Assembly (NCBI GenBank): GCA_027459845.1
Contig: DAIDGS010000063.1
Location: 1-37,355, forward strand
Origin: Vulcanimicrobiota bacterium
GTDB lineage: Bacteria; Vulcanimicrobiota; Vulcanimicrobiia; Vulcanimicrobiales; Vulcanimicrobiaceae
Length of the DNA stretch: 37,355 nucleotides
Direction: 5' to 3'
Part shown: positions 29,486-37,355 of the stretch, in pieces
How the letters are laid out: every line of letters begins with the position of its first letter
How positions within the stretch are numbered: the stretch's first letter is position 1
The notes under the pieces: generated by a model
What the model was told of the DNA's origin: nothing
Database searches by the model: none
What the model saw: the letters and a program-made list of their open reading frames with translations, nothing else
Made by a program: the position numbers and the translations under genes

Positions 29486-30135
29486 TGCCCAACGTCATCG
29501 ACGGCAGCGGCAAGGTCGTGCGCGAGGTCGCCGCTCCCGAGCTGCTGACCCGCGACTTCGGCGCCAAGGCGCATGTCATGTTCCGGGCGGTCTATCGCGA
29601 GTTGGCCAACCCGCGTGCCGGTACGGCGTCGACCAAGAAGCGCGACGAGATTGCCGGCGGCGGACGCAAGCCCTGGAAGCAAAAGGGAACCGGTCGTGCG
29701 CGCCAAGGATCGATTCGCTCGCCGCAGTGGCGGCACGGCGGCGTGGTCTTCGGTCCGCAACCGCGGAGCTACGTCAGCGACCTGAACAAGAAGGAACGCC
29801 GGCTGGCATTCGTTGCCGCGCTGGCCGATCGGTTCAAAAACGGCGCGGTGACGGTCCTCGACGCCCAGGATTTCGCGCCCCAGAAAACCGCGGCGTTCGC
29901 CGCGCTGTTGTTCGGCAGCGCCAAAGCCGCCAAAACCGGTCCGAAGACCCTGATCGTCTGCGGACTCGGCGAGGCTGCGGCGACCGCAATCACGCGTGCA
30001 AGCCGCAATCTGCAGCGGGTCGCCGTCACCGACGTCGGCGCGCTCGACGTCAAGGACGTGCTTGGCTACGAACGCTTGATCTTTACGGCGCTCGCGTACG
30101 AAGCCGTGCTCGCCCGGATCGAGGAGAAGAAGTAA
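29485..30135 (+). CDS. rplD: 50S ribosomal protein L4
   Basis: 216 residues. The extended loop is clear: [25 protein letters not shown] at about 67-92 lines the exit tunnel. It ends [19 protein letters not shown]. In enteric bacteria L4 represses the S10 operon through the leader RNA and also affects RNase E; whether it does so here is not known, though it is one candidate to bind the leader before rplC. ATG overlaps the rplC stop and its own stop overlaps rplW (TAATG). Confidence 0.97.
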   Translation: MPNVIDGSGKVVREVAAPELLTRDFGAKAHVMFRAVYRELANPRAGTASTKKRDEIAGGGRKPWKQKGTGRARQGSIRSPQWRHGGVVFGPQPRSYVSDLNKKERRLAFVAALADRFKNGAVTVLDAQDFAPQKTAAFAALLFGSAKAAKTGPKTLIVCGLGEAAATAITRASRNLQRVAVTDVGALDVKDVLGYERLIFTALAYEAVLARIEEKK

Positions 30136-30443
30136 TGGACGCTCGCGATGTGATCGTGGCGCCGCGGATTACCGAGAAATCGATGGCCGAGGCGTTGCAC
30201 CAGCAGTACACGTTCACCGTTCATCCGCACGCAACCAAGACGCAGATCCGCCATGCCGTCGAAGAGATCTTCAAGGTCGACGTCGTCAAGGTCAACACCG
30301 TGAACGTGCGCGGAAAGGCGCGTAGCGCGGCGCGTCGCGGCGTGCGCACGAGCGGCAAGCAGAGCGACTTCAAGAAGGCGGTCGTCACCATCAAAGTCGG
30401 TCAAAAGATCGAGCTGGGCGGGGTGAACTACTTTGAGCAGTAA
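30135..30443 (+). CDS. rplW: 50S ribosomal protein L23
   Basis: 102 residues, beginning [17 protein letters not shown] and holding the basic loop [26 protein letters not shown]23 sits at the exit-tunnel mouth and docks trigger factor and the signal recognition particle. The start overlaps the rplD stop; a 29-base gap with GGAG follows before rplB. Confidence 0.97.
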   Translation: MDARDVIVAPRITEKSMAEALHQQYTFTVHPHATKTQIRHAVEEIFKVDVVKVNTVNVRGKARSAARRGVRTSGKQSDFKKAVVTIKVGQKIELGGVNYFEQ

Positions 30444-30472
30444 CGTGCGCAACGCCTCGTCGGAGAAGCATC

Positions 30473-31300
30473 ATGCCGGTTAAGAAGTACAATCCCACCT
30501 CGCCGGGTCGGCGCTTTTTGACGACCATGGACTTCTCGGACCTCTCAAAGGTCGAGCCCGAGAAGTCGCTGACCGAAGTGCGTAAGAAGCACTCCGGGCG
30601 CAACAACAACGGGCATATTACCGTGCGCCACAAGGGTGGCGGCACGCGCAAGCTCTATCGGATCGTGGATTTCAAGCGCAGCAAGGACGGAGTGCCGGCC
30701 AAGGTAGCGACGCTCGAGTACGACCCGAATCGGTCGTGTCGCATCGCGCTGGTCCACTATCGCGACGGCGAGAAGCGCTACATCCTGGCGCCGCTCGGGC
30801 TCAACGTGGGCGACGTCATCGAATCGGGACCGGCCGCCGACATCAAAATCGGCAACGCCCTCCCGATCAAGAACATTCCGGTCGGTACCGTCATCCACAA
30901 TATCGAGTTGCGACCGGGACAGGGCGGAAAGCTGGTTCGGTCGGCCGGCGTTTCGGCGCAACTGATGGCCAAAGAGAACGAGTATTCGCAGGTCCGGATG
31001 CCCTCGGGCGAGGTTCGGAAGATTCACGTGAACTGCCGCGCGACCATCGGTCAGCTCGGCAACGTCGAGCACGAAAACCAGGTCATCGGCAAGGCCGGCC
31101 GCATGCGTCATATGGGCAAGCGCCCGTCGGTCCGCGGCATCGCGATGAATCCGGTCGACCATCCACATGGCGGCGGCGAGGCGCGGTCGACTTCGGGACG
31201 TCCGCCGACGACCCCCTGGGGTCAAATGACCATGGGCAAAAAGACGCGTCGTACCAAGCGTACGACCAAGATGATCGTACGGAAGCGGGGTTCGAAATAA
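30473..31300 (+). CDS. rplB: 50S ribosomal protein L2
   Basis: 275 residues, standard length. Conserved text includes [34 protein letters not shown] and the C-terminal [20 protein letters not shown] near the peptidyl-transferase centre; the conserved His of the PHGGG motif is present. L2 is needed for subunit association and catalysis. GGAG lies before ATG 30473, and rpsS starts directly after the TAA. Confidence 0.98.
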   Translation: MPVKKYNPTSPGRRFLTTMDFSDLSKVEPEKSLTEVRKKHSGRNNNGHITVRHKGGGTRKLYRIVDFKRSKDGVPAKVATLEYDPNRSCRIALVHYRDGEKRYILAPLGLNVGDVIESGPAADIKIGNALPIKNIPVGTVIHNIELRPGQGGKLVRSAGVSAQLMAKENEYSQVRMPSGEVRKIHVNCRATIGQLGNVEHENQVIGKAGRMRHMGKRPSVRGIAMNPVDHPHGGGEARSTSGRPPTTPWGQMTMGKKTRRTKRTTKMIVRKRGSK

Positions 31301-31576
31301 ATGGGCCGTAGCCTAAAGAAGGGTCCCTTCGTCGCGGACCATCTCGTGAAGAAGATCGAAAAGCTCAACGAGACCCGCGAGAAGCGCGTGATCAAGACGT
31401 GGAGTCGTGCTTCGACGATCGTTCCGGCCATGGTCGGCCACACGATCGGGGTGCATAACGGTAAGGCGCACGTGCCGGTATACGTGACCGAAAATATGGT
31501 CGGCCACAAGTTGGGCGAGTTCGCGCCGACGCGGCATTTCCGCGGTCACGGCGGCGACAAGGCGACGGTGAAGTAG
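31301..31576 (+). CDS. rpsS: 30S ribosomal protein S19
   Basis: 91 residues: [37 protein letters not shown] and [15 protein letters not shown] are all typical. S19 lies in the 30S head with S13. The ATG directly abuts the rplB stop, and rplV directly follows its TAG. Confidence 0.98.
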   Translation: MGRSLKKGPFVADHLVKKIEKLNETREKRVIKTWSRASTIVPAMVGHTIGVHNGKAHVPVYVTENMVGHKLGEFAPTRHFRGHGGDKATVK

Positions 31577-32101
31577 ATGACCGATCAGCAGCAGCCGGCG
31601 GCTCAGGCCGTCGCTCACCTGCGCTTCGTGCGCATGGCGCCGCGCAAACTGCGCCGCGTAGCCGACGCAATTCGCGGTAAAAGCGTGCGCGAGGCGCTCG
31701 TGCTCCTGAAGTTTGCCGGCGTCTTTGCCGCCGAGCCGCTCGAAAAGCTCGTCAAGAGCGCGGTTGCAAATGCCGGCAACAATCACGACATGAACACCGA
31801 CGCGCTTTACATCGCGCGGATCACGGTCGATGGCGGGCCGGGTGGGCGTTTCACCAAGCGACTCGATCCGCGCGCGCAAGGCCGCGCGTACTTCAAGCGC
31901 AAGCGGCTCTCGCACGTGACCGTGGTGGTCAGCGAGGAGCCGCCCAAGAAGCCGCGCGGTAAGCGTCCGGGTGCCTCCGTGCAGACCGTACGCACCACCG
32001 CGCGCCGCACGCCGGGAGCGTCGCGCCCTTCTCAAAAGCCGACCGCGCGTAAGCGCGCCAGCACGGCTGCGACGGAAAGCACTACGGAGGCCGCGGAGTA
32101 G
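31577..32101 (+). CDS. rplV: 50S ribosomal protein L22 with long basic tail
   Basis: 174 residues against about 110-115 in most bacteria. Residues of about 12-119 are the normal L22 fold: [20 protein letters not shown] at the start, and the tunnel loop around [22 protein letters not shown]. Residues 120-174 are an added tail rich in Lys, Arg, Pro, Thr and Ala ([11 protein letters not shown], then [14 protein letters not shown]). Such tails are usually disordered and may contact rRNA or nearby proteins. It adjoins rpsS, and its TAG is four bases before rpsC. Confidence 0.96.
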   Translation: MTDQQQPAAQAVAHLRFVRMAPRKLRRVADAIRGKSVREALVLLKFAGVFAAEPLEKLVKSAVANAGNNHDMNTDALYIARITVDGGPGGRFTKRLDPRAQGRAYFKRKRLSHVTVVVSEEPPKKPRGKRPGASVQTVRTTARRTPGASRPSQKPTARKRASTAATESTTEAAE

Positions 32102-32105
32102 CGAC

Positions 32106-32993
32106 ATGGGGCAGAAGATTCATCCGGTCGGATTGCGACTGGGCATTACGCGGACTTGGGACAGCCGGTGGTTCGAGAAGAAGCATTATATCGATTGGCT
32201 CCACGAGGACGTCGCGATCCGTGGCTTCTTCAACAAGTGGATGCGCTCGGCAGCGATCAGCAAGATCGAGATCGAACGCCGGGCCAACCAAGCGCGGGTT
32301 ATCGTGAACACCGCCAAGCCCGGCATCATCATCGGTAAGCGGGGGGTCGGCATCGAGGACATTCGCAAAGGCCTCGAACGGCTCACCGGCAAGACCATCG
32401 CGGTCAACGTGATGGAGATCAAGCATCCCGAACTCGACGCGCGCCTGGTCGCGCAGAACATCGTCGACCAGCTGGAGAAGCGGATCGCTTTCCGGCGCGC
32501 GATGAAGCAGGCGATCATGCGGACCATGAAGGCCGGTGCGCTCGGCGTCAAGGTTCAGGTCTCGGGACGGTTGGGCGGCGCCGAGATCGCGCGCACGGAG
32601 CGCAACAAAGACGGCAAGGTGCCGCTGCATACCCTTCGTGCCGACATCGATTACGCGCACGTCGAGGCGTTTACCACCTTCGGTCGCATCGGCGTCAAAG
32701 TATGGGTCTATCGCGGCGAAGTGCTGCCGGATCAGCCGCGCGGCGACGGTGCGCGCGGCGAGCGCGCCGGCGGCTTCCGCGAGCGTCGCGAACGCGGCGG
32801 CCGCGGCCGGGTGCGTCCGGGCGCGCCGCGACCGGCAACGATTTCGGACGACGCCGTGGAGGGCGTACCGGTGGCCGCTGGCGCTGCCGTCGATGGTAGC
32901 GGCCCGGTTGCGACGGCAATCGTTCCCGAATCGATCGCCGTCGCCGAGCCCGCCGCTGCGGTCGTTCTTCCAGAAGGAGAGGTGGTCGAGTAA
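32106..32993 (+). CDS. rpsC: 30S ribosomal protein S3 with C-terminal extension
   Basis: 295 residues against about 210-235 commonly. It starts [20 protein letters not shown]. The KH-type RNA-binding segment is [17 protein letters not shown], and the second domain contains [23 protein letters not shown]. After about residue 207 comes an Arg/Gly-rich stretch ([19 protein letters not shown]) and then an Ala/Val-rich acidic end. S3 forms the mRNA entry site with S4 and S5, where a basic tail could touch mRNA. The stop overlaps rplP as TAATG. Confidence 0.97.
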   Translation: MGQKIHPVGLRLGITRTWDSRWFEKKHYIDWLHEDVAIRGFFNKWMRSAAISKIEIERRANQARVIVNTAKPGIIIGKRGVGIEDIRKGLERLTGKTIAVNVMEIKHPELDARLVAQNIVDQLEKRIAFRRAMKQAIMRTMKAGALGVKVQVSGRLGGAEIARTERNKDGKVPLHTLRADIDYAHVEAFTTFGRIGVKVWVYRGEVLPDQPRGDGARGERAGGFRERRERGGRGRVRPGAPRPATISDDAVEGVPVAAGAAVDGSGPVATAIVPESIAVAEPAAAVVLPEGEVVE

Positions 32994-33409
32994 TGCTGAC
33001 CCCGAAGCGCGTCAAGTGGCGCAAGGTTCAACGCGGGCGCATGACCGGTCGCGCCGTACGCGGCAGCACCCTGACGTTTGGCGATTTTGGGCTGCAGGCC
33101 ATGGAGCCGTGTTGGATGACCAACCGGCAGATCGAGGCCGCGCGTATCGCCATGACCCGGCACATCAAGCGTGGCGGCAAGGTGTGGATCAAGGTGTTCC
33201 CCGATAAGCCCGTGACCAAGAAGCCGGCTGAAGTCCGGATGGGTTCGGGAAAGGGCAACCCGGAGTTCTGGGTGGCCGTGGTACGCCCCGGCCGGGTGCT
33301 CTTCGAGCTTTCCGGCGTCGAGCCGGCAATCGCGCGCGAAGCACTGCGTCTCGCGGCCGCCAAGTTGCCGATCGGAACGAAAATCGTGGCTCGCGAGGAC
33401 GTCGCATGA
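32993..33409 (+). CDS. rplP: 50S ribosomal protein L16
   Basis: 138 residues: [46 protein letters not shown] (cut here by spacing of motifs) and [21 protein letters not shown] are diagnostic. L16 helps form the A-site tRNA pocket of the 50S. It overlaps rpsC by one base and rpmC by four bases (ATGA). Confidence 0.98.
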   Translation: MLTPKRVKWRKVQRGRMTGRAVRGSTLTFGDFGLQAMEPCWMTNRQIEAARIAMTRHIKRGGKVWIKVFPDKPVTKKPAEVRMGSGKGNPEFWVAVVRPGRVLFELSGVEPAIAREALRLAAAKLPIGTKIVAREDVA

Positions 33410-33627
33410 AACGTAATGAGTTAGGCGAGCTACGCGCGCTCACCGTCGCCGAGCTCGCGCAAAAGGCCCGCGATACCAAGGCCGAGCTTTTCAATTTGCG
33501 ATTCGCGTTGCGTACCGGGCATCTTACCGACTTCAGTAAGATCCGCGCGATGCGGCGGACCTACGCGCAAATTCAGACCGTCATTTCCGAGAAGCAGATG
33601 GCCGAGGAGCAGCATGGAGCAGCATAG
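33406..33627 (+). CDS. rpmC: 50S ribosomal protein L29
   Basis: 73 residues of two helices: [20 protein letters not shown] with [20 protein letters not shown], as in all L29. It sits beside L23 at the tunnel exit. The start overlaps the rplP stop (ATGA), and its 3' end overlaps rpsQ by 14 bases, the largest overlap in this ribosomal run. Confidence 0.96.
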   Translation: MKRNELGELRALTVAELAQKARDTKAELFNLRFALRTGHLTDFSKIRAMRRTYAQIQTVISEKQMAEEQHGAA

Positions 33628-33877
33628 GGAGGGGTCGCGCCGCGTAAAACAGGGGCGCGTCGCTTCGAACAAGATGGATAAGACGATCGTGGTCGTTACC
33701 GAGACGCGCGTTCCGCACTCGGTATACGGTAAGATCGTTCGCAAGTCGACGCGGTTCAAAGCGCACGACGAGCGCAACGAAGCCAACATCGGCGACGTCG
33801 TGCGGATCATGGAATGCCGTCCGCTGTCGCGCGAAAAACGGTGGCGCCTGGTCGAGATCGTGGAGCGAGCGAAATGA
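33614..33877 (+). CDS. rpsQ: 30S ribosomal protein S17
   Basis: 87 residues with [36 protein letters not shown] and [19 protein letters not shown], a normal OB-fold S17. ATG 33614 lies 14 bases inside rpmC; a later start would cut into the family N-terminus (RRVKQGRV). It overlaps rplN by 4 bases. Confidence 0.96.
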   Translation: MEQHREGSRRVKQGRVASNKMDKTIVVVTETRVPHSVYGKIVRKSTRFKAHDERNEANIGDVVRIMECRPLSREKRWRLVEIVERAK

Positions 33878-34251
33878 TTCAACAGGAAACGCGACTGAAG
33901 GTTGCCGACAACAGCGGTGCGCGCGAGCTTTTGGTGATCCACATCGCGGGCGGGAGCCGGCATGCCTACGCACACGTCGGCGACATCGTCGTCGGCACGG
34001 TCAAGAGTGCGATTCCCGGTGCCGCGGTGAAAAAGGGACAGGTCGTGAAGGCGGTCATCGTCCGCACGAGCGCGCCGATCCGTCGCAAAGACGGCTCGGT
34101 CGTACGCAGCGACGACAATGCTTGCGTCATCATCAAAGGCGAGAAGGACAATCTCGACCCGCGTGGGACCCGCGTGTTCGGTCCGGTCATGCGCGAGCTG
34201 CGCGATCGCGGATTCCTCAAGATCGCATCGCTGGCTCCGGAGGTGCTCTAG
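33874..34251 (+). CDS. rplN: 50S ribosomal protein L14
   Basis: 125 residues, three more than the usual 122. [47 protein letters not shown] and [28 protein letters not shown] are typical. L14 lies at the subunit interface and is the anti-association factor RsfS site. The start overlaps the rpsQ stop (ATGA). Confidence 0.97.
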   Translation: MIQQETRLKVADNSGARELLVIHIAGGSRHAYAHVGDIVVGTVKSAIPGAAVKKGQVVKAVIVRTSAPIRRKDGSVVRSDDNACVIIKGEKDNLDPRGTRVFGPVMRELRDRGFLKIASLAPEVL

Positions 34252-34253
34252 CA

Positions 34254-34616
34254 ATGGCAGTCAAGCCGAACATTCTGCGCGGCGACACCGTGATGGTCCG
34301 GCGCGGTCGCGAGAAGGGGAAACGGGGCACCGTTAAGGCGATCTTTGCCGATGCCGGTATGGCAACGGTCGAGGGCTTGAACGTCGTCAAGCGTCATACC
34401 AAGCCGGGAACCCAATCGAACAACATGGGCGGTTCCACCCAGACCGGTGGCATCGTCGAGAAGGAAGGCCCGGTGCCGATCTCGGCACTGCAATACGTGT
34501 GCGAAAAGTGCAAGCTGCCGACGCGGCTGCGGCGTGGCCGGACCAAAGACGGCGTCGCGCATCGTGTGTGCGTAAAGTGCGGCGAGCCGGCGCGCGAGTC
34601 GGCCAAGGGAGCGTAG
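34254..34616 (+). CDS. rplX: 50S ribosomal protein L24, with C-terminal zinc-ribbon cysteines
   Basis: 120 residues from ATG 34254, two bases after the rplN stop. The KOW domain is [21 protein letters not shown], then [11 protein letters not shown] and [18 protein letters not shown]. After it come CEKC and CVKCGE, two CxxC pairs about 22 residues apart, which would bind zinc; many but not all bacterial L24 proteins have them. L24 starts 50S assembly. Together with S14 and L31 it makes three zinc-type ribosomal proteins in the window. Confidence 0.97.
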   Translation: MAVKPNILRGDTVMVRRGREKGKRGTVKAIFADAGMATVEGLNVVKRHTKPGTQSNNMGGSTQTGGIVEKEGPVPISALQYVCEKCKLPTRLRRGRTKDGVAHRVCVKCGEPARESAKGA

Positions 34617-34620
34617 GGTA

Positions 34621-35196
34621 ATGTCGGAACGTTTGAAGGAGCGGTATCGCAGCGAGGTCCGCAAGAAGTTGCAGGACCGTTTCGGGTACGTCAACAGCGA
34701 GCAGATTCCACGCTTGGAAAAGGTCGTCGTCAACATGAGCGTGGGCGAAGCGATCGTAAACGCGAAGGCACTCGACGCCGCCGCCGCCGAGTTGGTGGCG
34801 ATCACCGGCCAGCGTCCGGTTATTACGAAGGCCAAAAAATCGATTGCGGCTTTCAAGCTGCGCGAGGGCATGAATATCGGTGCCAAGGTGACGCTGCGCG
34901 GCGAGCGCATGTGGTCGTTTTTGGACAAGCTCTTCACCATCGTGCTGCCGCGTATCCGAGATTTTCGCGGCTTGCCGCCCAAGTCGTTCGACGGCCGGGG
35001 AAACTACAACATCGGCTTGCGCGAGCAGCTGGTATTTCCGGAAATCAACTTCGACAAGGTTGACAAGACGCGCGGAATGGACATCACCATCGTCACCACG
35101 GCCAAGAACGACGAAGAGGCTTCGGAGTTCTTGGTTGCCATGGGGCTGCCGCTGCGCGACGGTTCTTCGTCGAACCCGGCGCTCAGAGGAAGATAG
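34621..35196 (+). CDS. rplE: 50S ribosomal protein L5
   Basis: 191 residues, slightly longer than the common 179-180 because of a short polar tail ([11 protein letters not shown]). Family marks are [37 protein letters not shown] and [20 protein letters not shown]5 binds 5S rRNA and contacts the P-site tRNA. Starts four bases after rplX. Confidence 0.97.
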   Translation: MSERLKERYRSEVRKKLQDRFGYVNSEQIPRLEKVVVNMSVGEAIVNAKALDAAAAELVAITGQRPVITKAKKSIAAFKLREGMNIGAKVTLRGERMWSFLDKLFTIVLPRIRDFRGLPPKSFDGRGNYNIGLREQLVFPEINFDKVDKTRGMDITIVTTAKNDEEASEFLVAMGLPLRDGSSSNPALRGR

Positions 35197-35198
35197 AA

Positions 35199-35384
35199 AT
35201 GGCTAAGACGAGTTTGATTGTAAAGGCGTCGCGCAAACCGAAGTTTTCGGTTCGCGGACACAATCGCTGCAAAATCTGCGGTCGCCCGCGCGGCTACCTG
35301 CGGAAGTTCGCAATGTGTCGCATCTGCTTCCGGGAGAACGCCCATCGCGGCGTCGTACCCGGCGTGACGAAGGCATCGTGGTAG
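35199..35384 (+). CDS. rpsN: 30S ribosomal protein S14, zinc type
   Basis: 61 residues, the short zinc-binding form (type Z) with [21 protein letters not shown] and the end GVTKASW. This differs from the long 100-residue zinc-free form of enteric bacteria. S14 belongs to the 30S head. It follows rplE after two bases; a 44-base gap with a small hairpin separates it from rpsH. Confidence 0.97.
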   Translation: MAKTSLIVKASRKPKFSVRGHNRCKICGRPRGYLRKFAMCRICFRENAHRGVVPGVTKASW

Positions 35385-35398
35385 GCGCCGCACGGCGC
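35385..35398 (+). promoter_or_regulatory. Small hairpin between rpsN and rpsH
   Basis: gcgcc-gcac-ggcgc gives a 5-bp stem, extended by gta/tac with a bulge. In enteric bacteria S8 controls this operon from a site near rplE; a role for this hairpin is unproven. Confidence 0.3.
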
Positions 35399-35428
35399 TA
35401 CCTGCAGTAAAGGAAGTAGACGTAAAAG

Positions 35429-35830
35429 ATGGCAGCAGTAACCGATCCCATCGCCGACATGCTGACTCGGATTCGCAACGCGAATACCGCCAATCACAAG
35501 TCGGTCGACGTGCCGGCATCGCGTACCAAGGCGGCAATCGCGCAGATCCTCAAGGACGAGGGCTTCATCGAGGGCTTCGAACGCACCAGCGAAGGTCCAC
35601 AAGGCACGATTCGGATTGCCTTGCGCTACGGCCCGGAAAAGGAAAAAGTCATTACCGGCTTGCGGAGAATTTCGCGCCCCGGGCTGCGCGTCTACACCGG
35701 TAAGTCGGAGATTCCGCGAGTGCTCGGCGGTTTGGGCGTGGTCATCATCTCGACCCCTCAGGGCATCATGTCGGGGAAGCGGGCGAAAAAAGCCGGCGTC
35801 GGCGGCGAAGTCTTAGCATACGTATGGTAA
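35429..35830 (+). CDS. rpsH: 30S ribosomal protein S8
   Basis: 133 residues: [40 protein letters not shown] and the signature [35 protein letters not shown] (shown here only in outline: [15 protein letters not shown]). S8 binds helix 21 of 16S rRNA and represses the spc operon in enteric bacteria. GGAAG lies upstream of ATG 35429. Confidence 0.97.
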   Translation: MAAVTDPIADMLTRIRNANTANHKSVDVPASRTKAAIAQILKDEGFIEGFERTSEGPQGTIRIALRYGPEKEKVITGLRRISRPGLRVYTGKSEIPRVLGGLGVVIISTPQGIMSGKRAKKAGVGGEVLAYVW

Positions 35831-35866
35831 CCACACAGCGTCGAATTAAAGCGGAGAGCCGGTAGC

Positions 35867-36418
35867 ATGTCTCGGATTGGAAAGCTTCCCGTCACCGTAC
35901 CGCAGGGCGTCGACGTCACCGTCGGCACCGATGAGGTCATGGTGAAGGGACCCAAGGGCGAACTACGTCAGCAGATCCTCAGCGCGGTCGTCGAGGTCAA
36001 GCTCGAAGGCGGGCAGGTGTTGGTCGCGCGCCGCGGCGACGCGAAAACGCATCGCGCGGCCCACGGTTTGACGCGCACCCTGATCGCCAACATGATCGAA
36101 GGCGTGAGCAAAGGGTTTCGCAAGAGCCTCGAGATTCAGGGCGTCGGTTATCGCGCTGCGAAGTCCGGCGAGAAGTTGAACCTCAGCCTGGGCTACTCGC
36201 ACCCGGTGGTCTTCGAGGCACCCCGAGGCATCGCACTCTCGGTGGAGGGGCAGAACAAGATTCACGTCGACGGGATCGACAAACAGGCGGTCGGCCAAGT
36301 CGCGGCCGAGATCCGCGATCTGCGTCCGCCCGAGCCGTACAAGGGTAAGGGCATTCGCTACGAGGGTGAGACGATCCGCAAGAAGCTCGGCAAGGCCGGG
36401 AAGGCAGGCAAGAAGTAA
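35867..36418 (+). CDS. rplF: 50S ribosomal protein L6
   Basis: 183 residues with [19 protein letters not shown], the first-domain KGPKGEL and the C-terminal [21 protein letters not shown]6 sits at the base of the L7/L12 stalk. The gap after rpsH is 36 bases with GGAGAGCCGGTAGC before the ATG. The stop overlaps rplR (TAATG). Confidence 0.98.
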   Translation: MSRIGKLPVTVPQGVDVTVGTDEVMVKGPKGELRQQILSAVVEVKLEGGQVLVARRGDAKTHRAAHGLTRTLIANMIEGVSKGFRKSLEIQGVGYRAAKSGEKLNLSLGYSHPVVFEAPRGIALSVEGQNKIHVDGIDKQAVGQVAAEIRDLRPPEPYKGKGIRYEGETIRKKLGKAGKAGKK

Positions 36419-36783
36419 TGGCACGCATCTCCCGTAGCACGGCGTTGCGCGCGCGGCACGCGCGCCTGCGCAAGCGGATCGCGGGCACCGGGGAACGCCC
36501 GCGCCTCATGGTACGGCGGACGCTGCATCACATCTATGCGACCGTCGTCGACGATGCGAAGGGACACACCCTGGTGGCGGCGTCGACGCTCGAGAAGGAT
36601 GTCGCGTCGGCCTTGGAGTCGCGCACCAATCTGGCCGCCGCGAAGGCGGTCGGCCAGGCGATCGCGCTGAAAGCCAAGGCGGCCGGAATCGAAGAAGTGG
36701 TCTTCGACCGTGGCGGTTTTCAATACCATGGACGCGTCGCAGCGCTGGCGGATGCCGCGCGGGAAGCAGGGCTGAAGTTCTAA
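36418..36783 (+). CDS. rplR: 50S ribosomal protein L18
   Basis: 121 residues: [42 protein letters not shown] and [26 protein letters not shown] are diagnostic. L18 brings 5S rRNA into the 50S with L5. Its start overlaps the rplF stop and its own stop overlaps the rpsE ATG. Confidence 0.98.
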   Translation: MARISRSTALRARHARLRKRIAGTGERPRLMVRRTLHHIYATVVDDAKGHTLVAASTLEKDVASALESRTNLAAAKAVGQAIALKAKAAGIEEVVFDRGGFQYHGRVAALADAAREAGLKF

Positions 36784-37295
36784 TGCAGTATCGTGGAGGT
36801 CGCGACCGCGACAACAGCGGGTTCGAGGAAACGGTCGTGCGCGTGAATCGCGTCGCCAAGGTGGTCAAGGGCGGTAAGCGCTTCAGCTTCAGCGCCCTGG
36901 TGGTGGTCGGCGATCGCAAGGGCAAGGTCGGCTTTGCGATCGGCAAGGCGGGCGAGGTTCCCGAGGCGATCCGCAAGGCGGTCGAGCAGGCCAAGAAGAG
37001 TTTGGTGAGCGTCCCGATGGTCGAGAAGACGATTCCCCACGAAGTCCGCTTCAAGATCGGATCGGCCAGCGTGCTGCTCAAGCCCGCGGCGCCCGGAACG
37101 GGCGTCATCGCCGGCGGATCGATGCGCGCGGTGCTGGAGTTGGCCGGCATCCACGACATCCTCACCAAGTCGTTGGGGACGAACAATCCGATCAACGTCG
37201 TCATGGCCACGGTCGAAGGCCTGCGCTCGCTCAAGACGGCCGAGCGCGTCGCCAGCTTGCGCGGCAAGACGGTCAAAGAAATCTTCGCGGCATAG
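36783..37295 (+). CDS. rpsE: 30S ribosomal protein S5
   Basis: 170 residues. The N-terminal RNA-binding part reads [21 protein letters not shown], and the central [21 protein letters not shown] and the ending [13 protein letters not shown] are typical. The [23 protein letters not shown] segment is intact (outline: GTGVIAGG). S5 affects decoding accuracy and lies at the mRNA entry with S3. It overlaps rplR by one base. Confidence 0.98.
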   Translation: MQYRGGRDRDNSGFEETVVRVNRVAKVVKGGKRFSFSALVVVGDRKGKVGFAIGKAGEVPEAIRKAVEQAKKSLVSVPMVEKTIPHEVRFKIGSASVLLKPAAPGTGVIAGGSMRAVLELAGIHDILTKSLGTNNPINVVMATVEGLRSLKTAERVASLRGKTVKEIFAA

Positions 37296-37316
37296 CGGAT
37301 AGAGAGAGAACAGACG

Positions 37317-37355
37317 ATGGCAGCAAAGACGGCAAAAGAGAAACCGGCGGCGAGC
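37317..37355 (+). CDS. Start of next ribosomal gene, probably L30 (partial)
   Basis: Thirteen codons (MAAKTAKEKPAAS) run off the right edge after a 21-base gap containing gagagagaac. The Lys/Ala-rich start has no family signature. Gene order makes rpmD (L30) the likeliest identity, with an N-terminal extension; rplO is the alternative. Confidence 0.45.
   Translation, partial: MAAKTAKEKPAAS

Overview
The window is strongly GC-rich, densely packed bacterial chromosome built around the translation-gene block. I see no rRNA, tRNA, CRISPR array or complete insertion sequence. Secreted sedolisin-type (S53) peptidase, Ala/Pro-rich lipoproteins, a copper-amine-oxidase-like stalk protein, a split ChrA-type transporter and frequent GTG/TTG starts together suggest an uncultured GC-rich phylum. 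Candidatus Eremiobacterota (WPS-2) or a relative is my best guess. This is inference from gene style, not proof.

Layout. (1) 1-2276, minus strand: an exported protein, metY (O-acetylhomoserine sulfhydrylase) and a CoA-binding protein cut by the window edge, tightly overlapped. (2) 2401-6356, plus strand: a lipoprotein coupled by ATGA to an S53 peptidase lipoprotein, closed by a strong hairpin. (3) 6407-7931: a poorly coding stretch with a truncated IS256-type transposase, a small membrane-protein gene and a possible frameshifted remnant. (4) 7932-15597: rpmE, prfA, prmC, pyrG, two glycosyltransferases, a stalk-domain protein and a HIT hydrolase, many with 1-4 base overlaps. (5) 15642-21957: rpsL-rpsG-fusA, a terminator, an MFS transporter, then tuf-rpsJ on its own promoter, ended by a strong terminator. 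(6) 22038-28677: accessory genes, namely a small membrane protein, two divergent paralogous HIT-fold genes, a split chromate-type transporter, a SRPBCC protein, an aldo/keto reductase, a glutaryl-CoA-dehydrogenase-like enzyme and a ClC protein. (7) 28700 to the end: rplC-rplD-rplW-rplB-rpsS-rplV-rpsC-rplP-rpmC-rpsQ-rplN-rplX-rplE-rpsN-rpsH-rplF-rplR-rpsE and the first codons of the next gene, probably rpmD.

The classical str-S10-spc series is therefore present in the usual order but interrupted twice: by an MFS gene between fusA and tuf, and by about 6.9 kb between rpsJ and rplC. Each restart has a recognisable sigma70-type promoter. The tuf and rplC leaders share an alignable sequence, including a 16-base block identical at 14 positions at almost the same distance from each promoter. 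This is the strongest candidate here for an undescribed element: a shared leader that could co-regulate the two separated halves of the S10 operon. Other points of note are a divergent HIT pair in which one copy has lost its His triad, apparent ATA and CTG starts inside four-base gene overlaps, a likely leaderless rpmE, a 21-residue insertion in S12 and long tails on L22 and S3.
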